In this document: one piece after another, positions 61,234-64,000 of the stretch
Layout of the letters: the number at the start of each line of letters is the position of its first letter
Numbering within the stretch: the stretch's first letter is position 1
DNA from: CAZMGV01 sp964565925
Lineage (GTDB): Bacteria; JAGRBM01; JAHCIT01
DNA: 64,000 nt
Assembly: GCA_964565925.1 (NCBI GenBank)
Contig: CAZMGV010000003.1
Span: forward strand, 62,001 to 126,000
Direction: 5' to 3'
Made by a program: the position numbers and the translations under genes
Notes under the pieces: model-generated
Seen by the model: the letters and a program-made list of their open reading frames with translations, nothing else
What the model was told of the DNA's origin: nothing
The model's database searches: none

Positions 61234-62715
61234 ATGGCGATCGAGATCGAAATACAGGGCATCGATAAAACTCCGGATGCGGCGGAAGCGCTGGTCGTCC
61301 CGGTATACCGGTCGGACGACGGGCACCTGCACTGGAGACTGCCGAAGCCGCAGTTCCATGCGCTTGAGCGTCTCAAGAAGGCGAGCGGAATAGACGGCGA
61401 GTTCGGCTCGGTGGCGGCCGTCAATACCGACGGCGGCCTGCTGCCCCCGTCGGTGATCTTCGTAGGTATTGCCTCGCGCAGCGAACTGACCGGACCGGAC
61501 CTGTTCGAGGCCTACGCCAGCGGCGTCCGCAAGGCGGTCGCCGCCGAATGCCCGTCCGTGGCGCTGCTCGTTCCCGACGGCGTGGTCACAGGCGCGGCGG
61601 AAGCGGCCGTCATGGGGCTCTTTGCCGGCACCTACCGGTTCGTCCGCAAGCAGAAACCGGTGAAGAACCATCTGCGCCGCGCAGTGATTCTCACCGGCAG
61701 CGAGCTGGGCGACCTTCCCAAGCTGATCGCCATCGGCGAAGCGCAGAACTACGCCTTCGAGATCGTGAACCGCGACGGCGGAGAGCTGACGCCGTGGCAC
61801 CTGGCCGAAGAAGCCCGGACCATTGCGAAAAACACCGGCTCCAAAATCACGGTCTGGGACGGAAAAGAAATCGTCGCCAACGGCATGGGGCTGCTGCATG
61901 CGGTGGGCCGGTCGTCGGAACACGAGCCGCACTTTATCCGCCTCGACTACACGCCTAAGGGTCCGGCGACCGGGCATATCGTGTTCGTCGGCAAAGGTAT
62001 CACCTTTGATACGGGCGGCATCGACCTCAAGCGCTACCCGGGCCTGCCGACCATGAAGGGCGACATGGGCGGCGCGGCAGCGGTGCTGTCCCTGTTCAAG
62101 GCGCTTCCGGCCATCCAGCCAGCCGTAAAGATCACAGGCCTCGTCCCGACCGCCGAGAACGCCTTCAGCGGCAACAGCTACAAGCCGGGCGACGTCTATA
62201 AATCCATGAGCGGGAAGTTCGTGGAGATCGGCGACACGGACGCCGAGGGGCGGCTGATCCTCGCCGACGCCCTGCACTATGCGAAAGAGCTGAAGCCCGA
62301 CGCCATCGTCGATCTGGCGACGCTGACCGGCTCCTGCGTCGTCGCTCTTGGCGAACTGTTTGCCGGCCTGTTCTCGAACTCCGAGAAACTGGCCGCCGAA
62401 GTCACTGACGCATCGGACCGGGCGTTCGAGCGGTTCTGGAGACTGCCGCTCCCGGCGGTTTACCGCCGCCAGATCCATTCGCCCATCGCGGACCTGAAGA
62501 ATATCTCCAGCAGCCGGTATGGCGATGCCATTATCGCCGCCATGTTCCTGAAAGAGTTCGTGGGGAACACCCCCTGGGCGCACCTGGATATTGCCGGCCC
62601 GTCCTGGGTGGACACCGATACGCCGGGTTACGTCGCCATGGGGACCGGCTATGCCGTGAGAACGCTTTGCCGCCTCGTGGACCCCTCGGGCTGGAACAAG
62701 GAACGGCTTCGCTGA
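61234..62715 (+). CDS. Second M17 leucyl-aminopeptidase-family protein
   Basis: Protein of 493 residues. FVGKGITFDTGGIDLKRYPG (metal Lys/Asp), MKGDMGGAAAVLS, PTAENAFSGNSYKPGDVY and GDTDAEGRLILADALHYAKEL are the M17 motifs. The first residue of the usual NTDAEGR is Asp here (DTDAEGR); metal Asp and Glu and the Arg are kept. The N-terminal domain differs from the pepA at 50754-52274, so this is a distant paralogue rather than a duplicate. GAGGT precedes the ATG. Confidence 0.9.
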   Translation: MAIEIEIQGIDKTPDAAEALVVPVYRSDDGHLHWRLPKPQFHALERLKKASGIDGEFGSVAAVNTDGGLLPPSVIFVGIASRSELTGPDLFEAYASGVRKAVAAECPSVALLVPDGVVTGAAEAAVMGLFAGTYRFVRKQKPVKNHLRRAVILTGSELGDLPKLIAIGEAQNYAFEIVNRDGGELTPWHLAEEARTIAKNTGSKITVWDGKEIVANGMGLLHAVGRSSEHEPHFIRLDYTPKGPATGHIVFVGKGITFDTGGIDLKRYPGLPTMKGDMGGAAAVLSLFKALPAIQPAVKITGLVPTAENAFSGNSYKPGDVYKSMSGKFVEIGDTDAEGRLILADALHYAKELKPDAIVDLATLTGSCVVALGELFAGLFSNSEKLAAEVTDASDRAFERFWRLPLPAVYRRQIHSPIADLKNISSSRYGDAIIAAMFLKEFVGNTPWAHLDIAGPSWVDTDTPGYVAMGTGYAVRTLCRLVDPSGWNKERLR

Positions 62716-62736
62716 AAATTCGCCTTACGATTTCAG

Positions 62737-62755
62737 CCTGTAATTTCAAAAGGTT
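62737..62755 (+). promoter_or_regulatory. 19-nt element shared with 58392-58410
   Basis: CCTGTAATTTCAAAAGGTT, one mismatch from the copy upstream of the HAD phosphatase gene. It lies 149 bases before the GAPDH-like start; a promoter directly after it is not as clear as at 58409. Confidence 0.45.
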
Positions 62756-62903
62756 AGGTCGCTACCCAAGCGCCACCCGTTCTGCCGATCATTCGCCCCT
62801 CCCTTATCTCGACAAGCCGCATCAAAGCGGCTAACGAAGGCGGCACGCCGGGGTAAAAACATCCTGTTCACCGGCGAGTCTCTCGACGTCCAAAGGAGCG
62901 TTC

Positions 62904-63977
62904 ATGTCTAAACCCACGGTCATTCACGTTGTCGGCACCGGAACCATCGGAGAGCCGCTCATCGGCATCCTCGCCAAATACAAGAAGGAACTGGGCCTGG
63001 ACGAAGTGACATTCCACAAGCGCACGCCGCTCACGACCGACCGCTCGAAGGTGAACCAGCTCGTGAACAAGGGCGCCCGCTTCGCCGTGGACAAGGACAA
63101 GAAGGCCGAGTTCGACAAGCTCGGCATGAAGCCGGAACTGGAAGCCATCGAGGCGCTCGAACGAGCCACCGTCGTCATCGACTGCACGCCCATCGGCAAC
63201 AAGATGAAAGACACGGTCTATTCGAAACTGAACGGGCAGAACATCAAGGGGTTCATCGCCCAGGGCTCGGAGTTCGGCTTCGGCAAGATGTACGCCCGCG
63301 GCATCAACGACGAGGCGCTGAAACCCGGGGACGACCGCTACGTGCAGGTGGTCTCCTGCAATACGCACAACATCTCCGTGCTCGTGAAGACACTCGGCAT
63401 GAAGGGCGGCGCCGACCCGTCGAACCTCGTCGAAGGCCGGTTCCTATGCATCCGGCGCGCATCGGATATTTCGCAGGACGACGACTTCGTCCCGGCACCG
63501 ATGCCTGACAAGCACAAGGACGAGCAGTTCGGTACGCACCACGCGCACGACGCGTTCCACCTGTTCGAGACGCTGAACCTGAAGCCCAAGCTCTACTCGA
63601 GCGCGCTCAAGCTCAACAGCCAGTACATGCACACGCTGCACTTCTCCATCAAGACGAAGGAGAAGGTCACGAAAAGCTCGGTGATCGACCGGCTGAAGAC
63701 CCACCAGCTCATCGCGCTCACCGACAAGCAGTCGACCAACACCGTTTTCAGTTTCGGCCGCGACCACGGCATTTTCGGACGCATCCTGTCCCAGACGGTG
63801 ATCTCCACCCCGACGCTGACCGTCAAGGACGAGAACGAGGTGGTGGGCTTCTGCTTCACCCCGCAGGACGGCAACTCGCTGCTCTCCTCGATCTCGGCAG
63901 CCCTGTGGTTCATCGACCCCAAGACCTACGAGAAGAAGCTGGAGTGCCTGACGCCCTACTTCTTCCGGGAAGTGTGA
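62904..63977 (+). CDS. Archaeal-type (type II) glyceraldehyde-3-phosphate dehydrogenase homologue
   Basis: Protein of 357 residues with an N-terminal Rossmann fold (VIHVVGTGTIGEPLI), ATVVIDCTPIGNKMKD, then VQVVSCNTHNISVL with candidate nucleophile Cys152, and FGTHHAHDAFHLFETL. The S-C-N-T-x-x and H-H-x-x-D patterns are those of archaeal type II GAPDH, which differs from the bacterial GapA family. The match is by motif and general layout; a related dehydrogenase of other substrate is possible. AAAGGAG precedes the ATG. The last 23 bases of the window after its stop hold nothing recognisable. Confidence 0.75.
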   Translation: MSKPTVIHVVGTGTIGEPLIGILAKYKKELGLDEVTFHKRTPLTTDRSKVNQLVNKGARFAVDKDKKAEFDKLGMKPELEAIEALERATVVIDCTPIGNKMKDTVYSKLNGQNIKGFIAQGSEFGFGKMYARGINDEALKPGDDRYVQVVSCNTHNISVLVKTLGMKGGADPSNLVEGRFLCIRRASDISQDDDFVPAPMPDKHKDEQFGTHHAHDAFHLFETLNLKPKLYSSALKLNSQYMHTLHFSIKTKEKVTKSSVIDRLKTHQLIALTDKQSTNTVFSFGRDHGIFGRILSQTVISTPTLTVKDENEVVGFCFTPQDGNSLLSSISAALWFIDPKTYEKKLECLTPYFFREV

Positions 63978-64000
63978 CGGGAATAAACCCGGCCGGGGCG

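Overview
The window is a G+C-rich bacterial chromosome segment packed with about 60 protein genes on both strands. I see no rRNA, tRNA, CRISPR array, insertion sequence or prophage. The gene mix suggests a Gram-negative bacterium of a deltaproteobacterial or Myxococcota-like lineage: porin-like and lipoprotein genes, a myxobacterial-style PilZ protein, an FYDLN-type acidic zinc-ribbon protein, a split glycine decarboxylase, ferredoxin-dependent 2-oxoacid oxidoreductase and type 2 IPP isomerase. GTG and TTG starts are common, and many neighbouring genes overlap as ATGA or GTGA. The lineage is an inference and I cannot name a species.

Layout. 1-5.6 kb: a secreted Cys/His-rich protein (cut by the window edge), an MscS channel fused to a cyclic-nucleotide-binding domain, a membrane/coiled-coil protein whose 3' end is followed by a HigB/HigA-like toxin-antitoxin cassette, then a VWA protein. 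5.9-10.2 kb: an unknown membrane-anchored protein and two paralogous acyl-CoA dehydrogenases, each behind an almost identical promoter with a TGAATGA-N4-TCATTCA operator. 10.3-13.4 kb: an HlyD/ABC/ABC-2 permease efflux operon. 13.6-25.3 kb: protoglobin, SpoIID-like protein, diiron ferritin-like protein, DUF1275 protein, type 2 IPP isomerase, WD40 protein, PilZ protein, RNA methyltransferase with a HAD phosphatase, and pseudouridine synthase with a lipoprotein. 25.4-33.3 kb: an envelope-heavy region (TMTC-like TPR membrane protein, lipase-like hydrolase, HEXXH lipoprotein, porin and small zinc-ribbon proteins). 33.8-41.8 kb: central metabolism (korAB, gcvH-gcvPA-gcvPB) and a dihaem cytochrome c. 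41.8-50.7 kb: TetR regulator, lipoprotein, an rnr-AMMECR1-ubiB-like operon, and a GT2/acyltransferase operon. 50.8-64 kb: two M17 aminopeptidases, a GGDEF-PilZ cyclase, histidine kinase, serS-trmL, CBS protein, a trehalose-phosphatase-like HAD protein, a GT-C-like membrane protein and an archaeal-type GAPDH homologue.

How the parts fit. Fatty-acid oxidation appears to be under FadR/TetR-type control, although the adjacent regulator is not in view. Second-messenger signalling recurs: cyclic-nucleotide-gated MscS, PilZ, and GGDEF-PilZ with an intact I-site. Several single genes are visibly poorer in G+C than their neighbours (about 4.1-4.4, 16.1-16.6, 36.8-37.4 and 53.8-54.5 kb) and look like separately acquired cargo. 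At least two of these, plus the toxin gene, have a -10 box ending only 5-7 bases before the start codon, which predicts leaderless mRNAs.

The least explained signals are: the toxin-antitoxin cassette bracketed by copies of the 3' end of its upstream gene; the twin acyl-CoA dehydrogenase promoters with gene-conversion tracts; a perfect 27-bp inverted repeat at 5657-5757; a 19-nt element shared by the promoters at 58.4 and 62.7 kb; and a structured leader before korAB.
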